From NCBI GenBank assembly GCA_005656395.1, contig SRSI01000025.1, forward strand, positions 1-62,503: a stretch of 62,503 bases of DNA, written 5' to 3'. The notes under the pieces were generated by a model. The model had not been told where the DNA came from. It searched no databases and was given only the letters and a program-made list of their open reading frames with translations. Position numbers and translations under genes: made by a program. Origin of the DNA: Strongyloides papillosus. Taxonomy: Eukaryota > Nematoda > Chromadorea > Rhabditida > Strongyloididae. Of this stretch, positions 23,534 to 35,768 are shown one piece after another; within the stretch, counting starts at the first letter, position 1; each line of letters starts with the position of its first letter.

Positions 23534-24265
23534 TAGGAAGTATTGAGATTCTTTCAGAACTATCCATACGAGTTACCTTCTCTTCCATATCGAGAGGTAC
23601 ACTGGGAAGCCCTTTGTTGAATTTGGGTGAGAAGTTTCTAAAAGCGACTTCTCTACGTATGTCACTTAATCCATCGACAACATACTTGATATTAATGAGG
23701 ACACTGAGTACGGCACTTTTGCTATCTCCTGTTGCAGCTTCAACATTGTGCGATAACATACAGACTGACTGGAGTAAGTGATCCTGCATTTTGGCAAGGT
23801 TGCTGTCTACTGACCTCATTTTTATTTTAGAGTAGTATGGGGTGCTGAAGGCGGGAGCGAGAAATTGGAGGTCTTGGTGAACGCCCATTCTATCAGTGAT
23901 GCTCTCAATGGTTTCATGTGATATTCTTTTGCTGGAGAATATTTTGGATACCGCTTTCATACCTTGTTCAGTGTTAGCTAAAAGCAAGCTTAGCTTATCT
24001 ATTGATGATGGCATAATAATAATATAAATAATATAATTTATTAAAAGGCTAGTTAAGAAGAGAGACTACAATATATATAATATTTTATATATTTAAAATA
24101 TGAATAACTATATATGCATATTATGCAACATTCAGATAATGTCATTGACTTTTTGTTTTGCAATAGAGCGTTGATAAGTTGGTCATCGGCACTTTCTTCT
24201 GCCGGCTGTTGGGTTGAATTGTCAAACAGACCCAGTATTTCATTATTATCAGGTTCTTCAGCCAT
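23534..24265 (-). pseudogene. DIRS/PAT-like retrotransposon gag fragment, 3'-truncated
   Basis: Exon 1 24265..24130 (start MAEEPDNNEILGL), intron 24129..23978 (152 bp), exon 2 23977..23534, in frame. The pattern FLAPA...YSKIK, then DSNLAKMQDHLLQ and later LSDIRREVAF, resembles gag-like ORFs of DIRS-order elements, of which PAT is the nematode type. This is a pattern judgement, not a search result. Coding sequence ends where the inverted-repeat element begins, so the rest of gag and all of RT and tyrosine recombinase are missing. Codon use is less AT-biased than its neighbours, which suggests a recent arrival. The intron is the mobile 157-bp element described separately. Confidence 0.5.
23973..24129 (-). 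mobile_element. 157-bp intron-like mobile element in gag (introner candidate, second copy)
   Basis: Same 157 bp as 3413..3569 with two substitutions, both near the acceptor end. On the minus strand it starts GTTGCATAAT at the exon 1 edge and ends TTTTAGCTAAC; removing 24129..23978 joins the gag exons in frame. The flanks are TCTGAAT upstream and ACTGAAC downstream, five of seven matching, consistent with an older 7-bp target duplication. The intron reading frames are closed by stops, as expected for an intron. Confidence 0.8.
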
Positions 24266-24731
24266 TTGGAACTTGATTCGGCAACGATTTTGTTAGATAT
24301 TAGTAATAATAACGACAAAATTCAAGGAAAAGAAAAAACTGATTAATTAAATAGTGTGCGCCACCAAAACTGTACGGAATTCCGAAATTCCGTGCAAGAA
24401 AAGGACTAAATTCAAGGAAAAGACCGCGTTATGCAAAGCAATCTCACTACGTTAGTATCGACATATGATGTAAAAAACAAATGTTAGTAATATTGACAAT
24501 TACAATCAACTTTATTCTCATTTATACCGGTTATCATCCTTTTTTACAATGACGCCTTCACAAATTAATATTTGAAATAAAATAATCACCTATTAACATA
24601 AATTATCGAATTACTGTCTAAAAATTTTTCATTTTTGCTTAATTTCGTCAAAGTTTAGTATACTTTGATATGTATATATATATTTTTTTTATAAATTTCT
24701 AAGTATTACCAAGATAATAGACAACAATATA
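24266..24731. other. Region upstream of gag with short repeats and a hairpin
   Basis: No gene. A 20-bp direct repeat (GAC(A/T)AAATTCAAGGAAAAGA) occurs at 24314..24333 and 24404..24423. Between them is a perfect 8-bp stem ACGGAATT/AATTCCGT (24374..24393). This may be the terminal part of the DIRS/PAT-like element, whose ends carry split repeats, but that is inference. Confidence 0.45.
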
Positions 24732-24944
24732 CAGGTTGGGCCAAAATATGCATCAATGTTACATTCAAACTACATAATTTTATCTTCAATTCATTCTCTT
24801 TTGTTAATACAAAATAAATCATATTGCCAAAGATTAGAAGATAAAAGCATTTTTAAATCATAATTGAAAGATATTACTAAACATTACAAAGTTTTTATTG
24901 GAAAAATTTGATTGCGACTGTGATGCATATTTTGGTCCACCCTG
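24732..24944. mobile_element. 213-bp Tc1/mariner-type MITE
   Basis: The termini CAGGTTGGGCCAAAATATGC and, inverted, CAGGGTGGACCAAAATATGC are 24-bp repeats with two mismatches, flanked by TA at 24730..24731 and 24945..24946. The short AT-rich interior has no coding capacity. The CAGGGTGG.CCAAAA terminus is typical of Tc1/mariner-derived MITEs. Confidence 0.88.
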
Positions 24945-25161
24945 TATATTATTAGTAGTAAATAAACATGCGTATTTAAAATAAAGATGTAGTAAAAAGA
25001 TGTTTTTAATTATTTTTGATACAAAAATTGAAGTTTTTGAAAGTAAAAAAAGTTATTGATGTACAATTAAAATTAAATTACCTAATAATGACACATTAGA
25101 ACTTAAAATATATATAATTATATTATTCATACATATTCTAAATTTTATCACTACTTTTCAG

Positions 25162-25461
25162 TGTAAAGCTAATACTGAATCGGAGTTTATTGCAGAGTTA
25201 CTTGAACTTAGTAACACGACATTAATGGCATTTCTTTGTTACGTTAAAAGTGGAATGAGTCTTCATTGGTCAGGACTTGAGAAACTTCTTGAAATGTTAA
25301 AATTTCAACTTCCACCTAAATCTGGTATTGATGTTACAAACAAGTTGAGCACATTTCTTCGATCAATTAAGGCTTATGCTTAAAATCTCTATGGATATGA
25401 AAATGAAAAAAAAGATATGGATCCTGAACTTGCTTCTTTGGATAACTTTTTACTTTCACGG
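25162..25461 (+). pseudogene. Exon-like fragment, possibly 5' exon of CACTA-like transposase
   Basis: A 300-bp open block bounded by TTTTCAG and GTAAGT splice sites, readable in one frame for 100 codons except TAA at 25381..25383. Motifs such as NTTLMAFLCYV, LHWSGLEKLLEML and QLPPKSG resemble the N-terminal region of animal EnSpm-like transposases, and it lies 1.3 kb upstream of the right-arm transposase on the same strand. The left arm does not include it. The stop makes it a broken or mis-sequenced exon. Confidence 0.45.
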
Positions 25462-25859
25462 GTAAGTTTTAAAAAAAAATAAATTTCCAGTGAATTAAAC
25501 TGTGTAATCTCAAGAGTAAAATCAAAGTCAAATTTATTTTTGCTGTTGCAGTAATTTTTAACAAAATTTTTATTTTTTTTAAAATAATTAAAATTAATTA
25601 TTCAATTTTTTATATATATTTATGAACTTTTAAAGTCAATTTTTAAAACTTTTTATTTTCAAAAGTTATTCTAACATGAACAACATATGTTAAATGCTGG
25701 GAAACGTGACCGGTTCAAAAAAATTTTAATTAAATGATTTTTTCCAACTTTTTTTCAAATTTTTCTCTCATTTTTTTCAATTTTTTAAATAAACTTTTTA
25801 TTTTTAAATAATTTTTAAAATTTGATTCGTAATTTAAAGAAAAATAATAAAATCTATAA

Positions 25860-26092
25860 ATGTTTAAGGCTTATCTTCAAACAGGAGCAACAAAAATGGA
25901 ATTTTTTGATTATAAAAATGTAAATAATTTTACAGCAGGAAAATATGGTTGTATAAATGGTTATGACGATGATTCAAAAAAAATTGCGGTACCTGTTTTA
26001 GGAGGAAAGGGAATAACTCCATTATGTGACTGGCGCAACCCAATTTCAAATGAGGAAGCTGAACAAACAGATTATTCGAATTGTATGTTTAA
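25860..26092 (+). pseudogene. Exon-like ORF fragment of unknown family
   Basis: Protein-like frame containing TGATKMEFFDYKNVNNFTAG, KYGCINGYDDD and VPVLGGKGITPLCDW, ending at a GTATGT donor-like site (26093). An acceptor-like CAAACAG is at about 25879..25885. I do not recognise the family. It may be another exon upstream of the CACTA-like transposase, or an unrelated gene fragment. Confined to the spacer. Confidence 0.4.
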
Positions 26093-26492
26093 AAATTTCT
26101 AAAAAATTTAGTATTTTTTATATTTAAAAATTATTTTTTATCATTATACTTTTTATAAAGTATAATTTTTTAGTAATATATTTAAAATACATAATAAAAA
26201 GAAGTTAATTTTTTGAATATGAACATAGAAATATAAATTAAATTTTATTATGAATATAATTTATATTATTTTGTTGTTTTTAGATAGAATAATAAATTTT
26301 AATTAATAAAATTGTGTTTTTTTTATAATTTTAATTAAAATTATAAACTTTTTGTTCATAATGAAATATGTTACAAAAGAAATTATACTTTATTATATTT
26401 ATAATAGCAAATAATAATTATTAAATGAAGATAAAATATTAAATTTTTTAAAAATTTTTAAACGTTCTTCTCTAACACATTATATTTTAGTT

Positions 26493-26654
26493 ATGGAAGT
26501 AGAAAGTAATAAACGAAAAGTCGGACAAGTTGATGAAACACAAAAAATATGTGACTTGTGTGAATTAATTAATGACATGGAACGTATACTGATTGAAAAT
26601 AAAATTGAGAAGCCAGCATCATTTGATATTATTAGAAATAAATATTCTTTATAA
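26493..26654 (+). CDS. Small ORF upstream of CACTA-like transposase, right copy
   Basis: 53 codons identical to 21592..21753, preceded directly by TATTTTAG. If that is a true acceptor, the exon-like pieces at 25162 and 25860 could be spliced to it, since all lie on the plus strand ahead of the transposase. The product has a C-x2-C pair and is charged. Function unknown. Confidence 0.45.
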   Translation: MEVESNKRKVGQVDETQKICDLCELINDMERILIENKIEKPASFDIIRNKYSL

Positions 26655-26764
26655 TAATAAAATTTTTCCATTTTAATTATTTTTTACTGGTAAATTGATT
26701 ATTTTTCATATATCTTTAAATAGTTATTCGGTAATTGACATTTTAATAAATAAAAATAGATAAT

Positions 26765-28763
26765 ATGGATAAAGCTATTAATGACGTTACAAATGTTATA
26801 ATGAAATGTAAAAATGAATTTGAAGCAAAAAAAACGGTTATGAAAAGTTACAAGGGATTTAATTTTCCTAACAAAGACAAGTTAAAGACAGTAAAACGTT
26901 TTCTTTCTTTCTTGTATTCGGAAATTGAAAAACGTAAACCAATGTTTGATCTTAAGGCAATGGAAAAAAGTTTAAATCCACATAGTTTGCGTCAATATGG
27001 AAGAGAACAAATATTGGAAGAAAAACTAAATTTGACGGAAAATGAAAAAAATATTGAAAAAAATTGTAGTGATTTGGTAAATGAATTTGCTAATAACCAT
27101 CTAAACACAAATCAGTCCCTTCAAGCTTTCAAAAAATTTTTATATGAGTTATCCCAATGTATTAACAATAAACATGTTGGTGATGCTGCATATAACTTAG
27201 AAAAAATAACATTGAACAATATTATCAAAACAAATATTATTCATGAAGATATTGAAATTTGCAGTAATGAGAAAATCTCATCTTTTTATTATATTAATCC
27301 AGATTTTATTATCAACAATTTACTGGAGAAAACTGGATATTATCCAACAGGCACATATATTAAGTTTATTTTATATCTTGATGGAATGTCTTCGGCACAG
27401 CTTAATTCATCGAGATGTAAAAATAGGAAAATTATGCATGGAGTTATCAAATTGTCAGATTTTCAAAATTCATCTATTAGTTATATGCCATCATTTTGTA
27501 CTGTGAATGAGACTGAACTAATACAAAAAAATGGGTTTATAGCATTTGCAAGACATGTTTACAGTTTATTAAATAATAAACATATAATTTTGAAAAATAA
27601 TGATGTAGTTGGTAACTATTTAACACAAATTGAAATAATTTCGGGTGATAATGAACTACTTAATAGAATTCTTTCTGTGCGTGGAAGTAATAGAAATAAT
27701 AATTCTAAAAGTTGCAGGTTAGTCTAAAATAAATATTTAAATATGAAAATATAGATTATGTAATATAAACGGTTTGGATTTTTCTAAAATAACAACTTGT
27801 GAATCTGTTGAAAAAGTAGAAAAACGCTTTAATACAGATATATTTTTCAAATGTCAGCAATACTATTTTGATATTTTTCATGATATATCTGAAGGAGTTC
27901 TCCCATTGATGAGCTATCAAATTGTGTACTGGTTGTTAAAAAACAAAATAATTCCTAAGCAAGATTTATACAAATTATTAATTATAAGAGAAATCAGAAT
28001 AAAAAAAATGTCAGATTTAAAGTATGTGCTTCATAAAAATTCATTTGCGAGACTTATCCCAGATTACAACAAGAAACCAAAATTTCTACTTTCAGGACGT
28101 GAGCATCTCATATTCGGTAGGGTATTATTATCATTATTGGAAGATGTTGAAAACAAAAATGATAAAGTTTTTAAGGAATGTTTAAATGAATTAGATTTTT
28201 CAAACATTAGTCTTGAAGATTCAATTGTTGAAGACGATGTGTCAGAATTAGATAGTTCATTATTACTAACATCTTTTGAAGAAAATAAGGAAGAAGAACT
28301 TGATGAGATGCCCGATATATCAGTAGTTCCTAAAATAGATCAACATACTAAGATGGTTAAACAATATAAAAATATGTTGTATCATTTGCTTCGCATTCAT
28401 TACTTAATAACTTCAAACATTGAAAAAACTTCACTTGTCAATGCTTTAAAAAAAAGTGTAGATAAATTTTTCATCACTTTTAATTTACTATTTCCTGGAT
28501 ATAATTATAGTATAAAATACCATAATTTGCTACACTACCATGAAATGATAGAAAATGTTGATTTCAATGTACGTAATGTATTAACAATAAATTTTGAAAG
28601 TACTCATCAACGTTTAAAAAGAAATATTGCACATTCACACAACAATATGAACGTATATTTTTTATCTTTGAAGCTGTCAACAATGTCATATCTATTGTCT
28701 TCTAAAGATGATTCATATAAAGAATATGATTACCTAAAGCATAAATTTAAATTAAATTTATAA
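26765..28763 (+). CDS. CACTA/EnSpm-like transposase (right copy), two coding exons
   Basis: Exon A 26765..27717, intron 27718..27754 (37 bp, GTTAGT...TATAG), exon B 27755..28763; 653 residues, identical to the left copy. The exon A start ATG follows an AT-rich leader. Domain marks: an LDGMS/NRKIMHG block at about residues 204-228; CRLC at the exon junction (about 316-319); FHDISEGVLPL at about 349-359; an acidic region about 470-510; and FESTHQRLKR near 610. It likely acts in the nucleus on CACTG-type ends such as those of 44792..46538. Both copies are open, so this family may have been active recently. Confidence 0.75.
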
Positions 28764-28845
28764 ATTTACATTTAAATATATAAGTTATTAATAAAAATAG
28801 TTAAATTTTTAAAAATTTGTTAGACAAAGGGTTTTAACACGAAAT

Positions 28846-28888
28846 GTTAAAAACAAAAAAAAACAAAACTTGCAAATTCCTCTCAGTA
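28846..28888 (+). mobile_element. 3' terminal repeat of CACTA-like element, right copy
   Basis: Mirror of 19358..19400: CTTGCAAATTCCTCTCAGTA ends at 28888, about 125 bp past the transposase stop. It matches the right terminus of the 1.75-kb element (GTTGCAAATACCTCTCAGTG), apart from the last bases. Confidence 0.6.
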
Positions 28889-28992
28889 AATATGTATAAA
28901 TTTTCATGTTTAAAACGTTAAATTATTCTTTTAATTCAGTATTCTTTGCTGAATTTTTGACAAATGTTCCTAAATATAATGCTGATTATCGT

Positions 28993-30369
28993 GATATTTT
29001 TATGTTTGGAAAATGCCATATATGGAAAAAAAAGTTTTTTTTTATGAAATCTACAAAAAAATTGTTACGATTTAGGTAGTAAGACCTATACTATTTGAAA
29101 GCTCGTCCTTTCTTCTATCTATTTGTAAGTTTTAAGAAAAATCGGTGACAACGTTTTTGAATTATTCAATTTTTATTATCATTTACCTCTATTTTTAACA
29201 TATTTTTCGAATATTATTATAATAAATGTTAATTTTTAGAATTTTTTTCTATAGATAACTTTGACCCGATAATTTTTAAAGTAATTAAGATTGTATTAAA
29301 CAGGTTGTTAAACATAAAATTACTAAATATTAATTTTTTACAAAATAAGTAAAGTATTAATTTTTATAAAAAATATTGGATACAAGGAACTTCGATCAAC
29401 TCCTTTATTTTTACCTAACACCAATTACAATATAAAATAGTAAAATTGGCCAACTAGAATATAATTACTTTTAATAACAAAACTTTCTACTTACTTTTTA
29501 CTCTTTAAATAATTCTTCCGGTAATTATAGTGTTGGCTTTTACAATTAATATATATTAATTAAAATTTCTCCTAAAATTTTACAAAATTATTATTACTAT
29601 ATATCTCAGTTATAAAATTTGATTACACTATTTTCAGTTGATTACAATAAATGAACGAAATTTATGATGAATTTTTATTATACTATATTTTCTATTCAGG
29701 ACATCTTAACGATGTAAAGTAAGTTTTCAAAAAGTAGACAAGTATTAAAAGTGTTCCTTATTTGTTAATAATTTATTAATTGTTTAAAATATGATAAAAA
29801 CAAAATAATTATTTTGGTATTGTAACCTGCTTAACTACGAAACCAAATTTTATTCGTTTGTTCCTTATAGCAATAGTTTAAAATACTGGTTTTATACGAT
29901 TGTTAAGGTATCTATATTAAATAATTAACAAAATTGTTAATATGAGCAAATTTTATCTGAGCTTAACAATTTATTGTTTCGATTTTTATACAATAAGCGA
30001 ACCTTTAAAATAATATAAATTTTACAATTTAGTTAATATTTTACAATTTTATGTCTTAAAAACGTATCTGGCATAATTGTAAATACTTAATAAATGATTA
30101 AACAGCATTTTTATGTATATAAGAGGTTTTAAAACACCATATTTGGCAAGTTATAAGGTTTAATATTTGAAAATAATCAAATGATAATAAAATGGAATAA
30201 CTCAAAGATGCTGTCACCGATTTTTCCTAAAACTTACAAATAGATAGTAGAAAAGACGAGCTTTCAAATGGTATAGGTCTTACTACCTAAATCGCAATAA
30301 TTGTTTTGCAAATTTCACAAAAAAAACTTTTTTTTCATATATAGTTTTTTCTCAAAAATGAAAATATTA
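28993..30369. mobile_element. Inverted-repeat element, right copy
   Basis: Mirror of 17877..19253, with the same inverted ends about 180 bp long and a non-coding AT-rich centre. A handful of substitutions separate it from the left copy. Divergence between arms starts to be visible within this element going outwards. Confidence 0.65.
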
Positions 30370-30427
30370 TAAAAGTCTACGCATTATTTTTATGTGTCTC
30401 TCAAATTTTCAAGCAAAAATATTAAAA

Positions 30428-31666
30428 TTAAAGCTTTTTATTTAAAAAAAAGATTTGCTTTAGAGTAAAAGTGCAAATAATCACATACAACACACAATCG
30501 AATCGCCATGTAGTATATATACAATATAATGCTCTCGAATCCACATGAAGTTCAAATTTTCTGGCTTTCAAAAATTTTTCAAAACGTTTCACAAAATATA
30601 CCACACTTAATGTCTCTTTATTTGCTATATCATATTTAAGTTCATGTTCATTGAATTCTTTTGCCGCTGATAAAATTGGTTTAGTTGTGCCATCTTCGAA
30701 CTTATGAAATAGTGTCTCTCTCATTGAAGTGCTCACTTGCATCTGTTGCTAGTATAAGTGGAAGATCCAATCTATAATGACATACCGAATTTTCTGTGGT
30801 TTATAAATTCTTAATGTTCTAAAAATTTTCTTTTTCTGATAATTTTAACTTGTCAATTTTTTGCATTGATCAAACGAATCTTTATACTTGTATAACGTTG
30901 ACATAAAGGATCCATAGTATGATAAAAGTCTCTGTATGCTTTCAAGTTCTTTCTTTGTTCTCGGTTCCCTCAAATTCTTAAAAATAGTCAGGCTTTCTTC
31001 ACATATCCTTCTCTCTGTAGAATTTATTTGATAACCAAGAAATATCAAACTTCTTTTAAACAATTTCATTTTCTCTTTCTTAATTCTCAAGTTCATTCTA
31101 TCTAGTTTATACATGATTTCATTGACTAAATCAAACATCTCTTTTAAATTCCTTCCCATCAGTAATATATCGTCTTGTCATGTTATTATCGATTCTTTTT
31201 GATCTTCATTTATATTCTTAGAAATATACTCTTGAAAAAATAGTGGAGATATCTTAAGTCCCTGAGGCAGACGTTTGTATTTGAAGCATTTCCATTTCGT
31301 GACAATAGTTCTTAATTTTCTACATTCTTCCTTTATCGGCACATTGTTAAAAGCATCTGATAGATCAAGCAAACAGAAATAATTGCCTTTTATTCTACTT
31401 AAGAAGTCTTCAGTTGATGGAATAATTTTACTATAATCTTCAATTGAATCATTCACATCTGTTGAGTAATCTGTTGTAATTCTTACCTTGTGTTTACCCC
31501 CACACAAAACAAAATCATTTCTTTTTGACTGACCACCAATCAAAACAATATACAATGCACGAGCATTTTGTTTGACCACCCTCCCATAATTAATAAAAAT
31601 GCATAGAGCGGTTTGATATAAACAACTGTATGCATTTTTCATAAAACTACATAAGCATTTTTGCAT
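30428..31666 (-). pseudogene. Ty3/gypsy-type reverse transcriptase/RNase H remnant, right copy
   Basis: Duplicate of 16580..17803 with the same break between the RT palm and DD-box parts. It differs by point substitutions, and small length changes alter the frame before the RNase H start, where the left copy reads LILATDAS. The shared breaks show it was already dead before the duplication. Confidence 0.8.
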
Positions 31667-32145
31667 AAACTGACACTATGCGGTTTATACCTTTTTACAC
31701 ATGTTGGTTTTATAAAAAAATCATGCGTTGGTTTAATATATAATTACTGGTGTGGTTTATAAAAGAATGCCCTATGTTGGTTTAAGAAAGAAAAATACTA
31801 TATTCTAACACGAATTGAGATTGTGATGAAAATTAACAATTTTGATGGAAATAAGTTTTATAATTAATTTTTTTGTAAAAGCTTTTGTGTTGTATTGTTC
31901 CTAGGAAGTGTTGTTCTAATAAACTTTATACATAAATCGTAAAATTTTATCTTTTATAGGAAAACGTATTATTTTTCACTCAATTATAAATTTAAACTTT
32001 ATAAATAAAATTAATAATAAAATTATTTACAAAAATAATAAATAAAATTTTATTTATTACAAGATAAAAATACATAAAAAAAATAATATAAACAACCAGT
32101 AAAAAACTTTTTAAATAATTAATCAACTGGTTAAAAATAATAAAT

Positions 32146-32406
32146 TCATCCAGTATTATCTTTCATATTTTTTACTTTTTTTTAAGCTTCGTTCATCCTG
32201 TTAGTCATCCTGTCAAGATTCATTGTAGCACTTAAAAAGTTATCTCCTAGAATCCTGTAACGGCTACTTTCACATGATACTTCTACAACACCAGTTCTTG
32301 GATTAGCTTTTAACTTTAAAATTATTTTTTTTTTAATTTCATTTATTAGCTCAGCCTGTCTTTAGTCTAATTTGAAAATAATAGCCTCTTGATCCGGTGA
32401 CATCAT
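32146..32406 (-). pseudogene. Unrecognised small decayed ORF, right copy
   Basis: Duplicate of 15842..16100 with the same internal stop and frame change. Begins MMSPDQEAIIF. Family unknown. Confidence 0.4.
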
Positions 32407-32771
32407 AATTTTAGTCTGAAAAAGAAAATAGGATAATATATAAATAAATATTTAAAGGATGAATATTATTTTTAAAAAGAATTAACGACCACTATGCATT
32501 TTAAAACCACGTGAAAATCTTTCTTTCTAAAAAGCAAAAGAGTGTCAAAAATTCCAAATGATTTTTATAATCATACTTTATTTATTTTTTTATTAGTATG
32601 TTTTAAAAAATTAATTATATAATAATTAAAAATTTTTTAATTGTAACGAAATCGGAGCAAGATCCTCTAAACTTAAAGTAAATATTAATTCTTATTAATA
32701 ACAAAAATTTATATCCCTTCAATAGCTTCATCTAATTGTTTTTCAAAGTACCATCAGTATTTTTTTTTGAT

Positions 32772-33259
32772 TTAACTACTTTTCATTGTTGCTTCTTGTC
32801 CTGAAGAAGGCAAACTAATTTCATATTCATTAAATTGACTTGAAATCTTTAAGGTAGGCATAAAATTTTCTACAAATTTACCAGGTCTTGATAGTACTAT
32901 TATATATCTACCAGCATATAAAAATAAAATACAAATTAAAAAAGATTTTGCATGATCAACTGATTTTTGTAGAGCTTTAACAAGTCTATCCTTATAACTA
33001 GACATCAAGAGTTGTACTAGTGACTCATGAGATTTTTTAAAAAGTAACCCACAACCCTTTTTGTTTCTAAAGTTATGACTGCTTCATGGAAAAGATTAAC
33101 GTCGCCAGGGGTTGTTGATACATATAGGGACAGTATATTCTTTTTTATATCATTATTGCAATCCACCTCATTTATTATTTTAGTTCTTGTTCCTGAAGAT
33201 AATAAATCTTCGACTGGCTTTTCAGAGATTATAGGCAAAATAATATTTTGCAAACACAA
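32772..33259 (-). pseudogene. Unrecognised decayed ORF, right copy
   Basis: Duplicate of 14989..15477. The first 80 codons (33259..33017) are identical to the left copy. A one-base deletion near 33000 puts the second part (33008..32772, MMSSYKDRLVKALQ) in another frame. The hydrophobic stretch and FNEYEISLPSSGQEA are kept. Family unknown. Confidence 0.5.
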
Positions 33260-33807
33260 TTCCAGTATTCTTAAAAAGACAATCCTTCAAATCTATGTCG
33301 TTTTGTCTTTAAAAATATTCAGGGTGTCCAAAAAGTAACATAAAAGGTTTGAATGAAAATAATTCTCTTTAATGTAATTTTGTTTTTATAGTATCATATC
33401 CATTTGAAGGCCTATCTTCTAACTTAAAAAACGCTTCAAACATATTTTAAAAATATTGCTTTAAAATGTAGTTATGACCATTTTTGTGACTTCCATTCTT
33501 TTTCATAATTTTTAAGATTTTTAAACTTTTTTTAAATAACGTGACCTTTTGAAAAATTAATATTTTTTTATAATTTTATATGCATCTGATGGCTCAACTT
33601 CTTTTTCCACAAAACGATTTAAGAATCATTATTTTATATCTATTTTATGAAAAGTTATGAAACATAAAATATCTTTCATTTTTCCTTAGTAAAAAAATTT
33701 TCTATATTTTTTTACTATTTTTATAACAAACTAAGAGTAAATATACAGCTACTATCGCTAATTAACAAAATTTTATTCAATTAAATGTTTGTTGCTCTTT
33801 ATCTATA

Positions 33808-35768
33808 CCAAAAAGAAATAAGGAAAAAAAATTTGTCCCTCTCATAACTCTTCTCAAACTTAACCGATTTTTACGAGTAAATAGCCAAAAGATGTGTTTT
33901 TTTCTAACTTAGTGGAGAAGATAGGTCTGAAAAGTTTCTGGGCCATAATTAGCCAAATTATCTTTAAAAAACAGTGTTTTTTGGCCTTTTTTAGCATAGT
34001 TTTGTACAGGGGATAACGTTTTTATAAACTATATGAAATACAACGGTTTATATGTCATTTGATAGATCAAATTCCAGAATAGTGCGGAAACACAATAATT
34101 TGGAATTGTGTCAAAAATTGGCTGAGTTATGGTCCAAAGAGTAGTGACCATTTTGAAAAAAAGGTTTAAAATTTAAATAGCTATAACTTAGTCATAACTT
34201 AATAAAACAAAATAAAATAGTATCTGTTATATAGATGTAAGTCTAACTTAAAAAGCAAGTATCTAACGAAGTTTGTAACTTAACAAAGAGAGAAGTTATA
34301 TTAATTTGAATGTCAACTTTTTCGCTTTTTTTTTCATTTTTTTCACAAAAATCAATTTTGTCTTAAGCATAACTTTCCTAAAACTTGATCAATTTTTATG
34401 GTCAAGTAGTCATTTGGTGTATTTCTTTTCAACTTAGTGGGAAAAATAGCTTTCAAAACTTTTGGTCTACAATTGGTTAAGTTATTTTTAAAAAACACCA
34501 CTTTTTTGGACAATTTTTTACATAGTTTTGTGCAGAGAATAACTTTCTTCAAAGTTAATAAAATAAATTGCTTTTTAAATCATTAAAGAGATTTAAATCT
34601 GGAATCATGGGGAAACACAATACGATAGAAATATATGAAAAACTGACTAAGTTATGGACCCAAAAATAGTCACCATTTTTTAAACAAAAACTTTTCATGT
34701 CGTAATCTAAATGAAAAGTTGTTTAAAATAAATAAACTCAAAGTATTTTTAGATCTATATCTAACTTAAAAAATAAAACTACAAACGAATTATATTCATT
34801 AACGACATAAAGAGTTATACTTATTTAGGTGCTAATTTTTCCGTTTTTTCTTCATCTTTTTCGCAAAAATCAATTTTGTGATTGACATAACATTCTTCAA
34901 ACTTAATCAATTTTTATGATTAAGTAGTCATTAGATGTATTTTTTTCTAACTTAGTGGGGAAAACGATCTTTGAAAATATTAGTTCATAATAGGCCATGT
35001 TATTTTTAAAAAACACCAGCTTTTAGTCACTTTTTTGTGTAGTTATGTCTTTCAAAAAAACTTTGTAAAAGTAAGTGAAATGTTATGGCTTATGACTGTT
35101 TTGTAAGGTACGAGTCAGGATTGGATTAAAGAGGAAACGTAATATTAATGGATCGTTAAGAAACTGGCAAAGATATATGCCAAGGATTAGTAACCATTTT
35201 TTCTATAAAAATTAAAAAGTTAGTAAGCTATTACTTAATCAAAACTTAAAAAAATAAAGTTGACATGATTTATTTAGATAGATTTAACTGTTAATTAATA
35301 AATGAAACTATTGCGAAGTTTATAGCTTATCAACGACACGAATTATACTAATTTTAGTTACAATTGTTCTGCATTTTATTCATTTTTTACACAAAAATCA
35401 GTTTGTCTTCAGCATAGCATTGTTTAAACTTGATAAATTTTTTTTGATTTTGTAATAAATAAATGTATTTTTTTAACGAGAAGAGAAAAAAATTTCTTAA
35501 AGAGTGTTAAACATAATTGACAAAACTATATTTAAAAAAGGTTTATTTTCTGAACACCTTTTGTGAAATATTTTATCACAAGTATCTTCCCCTCAAAGTT
35601 ATTGAAAATTTTTGGTTTATTATTGTTTTTAAAGACACAACCCAGAAATAAAAAAAAAATTTAAAATTAAAAGCATTGATCATAAATTGGCTAAGTTGTA
35701 GACCAAAAAGTGTTGGCCATTTTGTCGAAAAATTCAACATAATCATTGTTGCAGCTTCTTTTAATATT
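33808..35768. repeat. Diverged 523-bp tandem repeat array, right copy
   Basis: Mirror of 12480..14440. The repeated block with CTAACTTAGTGGG occurs near 33905, 34430 and 34950, again about 523 bp apart. CAGGGTGTCC at 33320..33329 corresponds to the possible end in the left arm. Confidence 0.75.
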
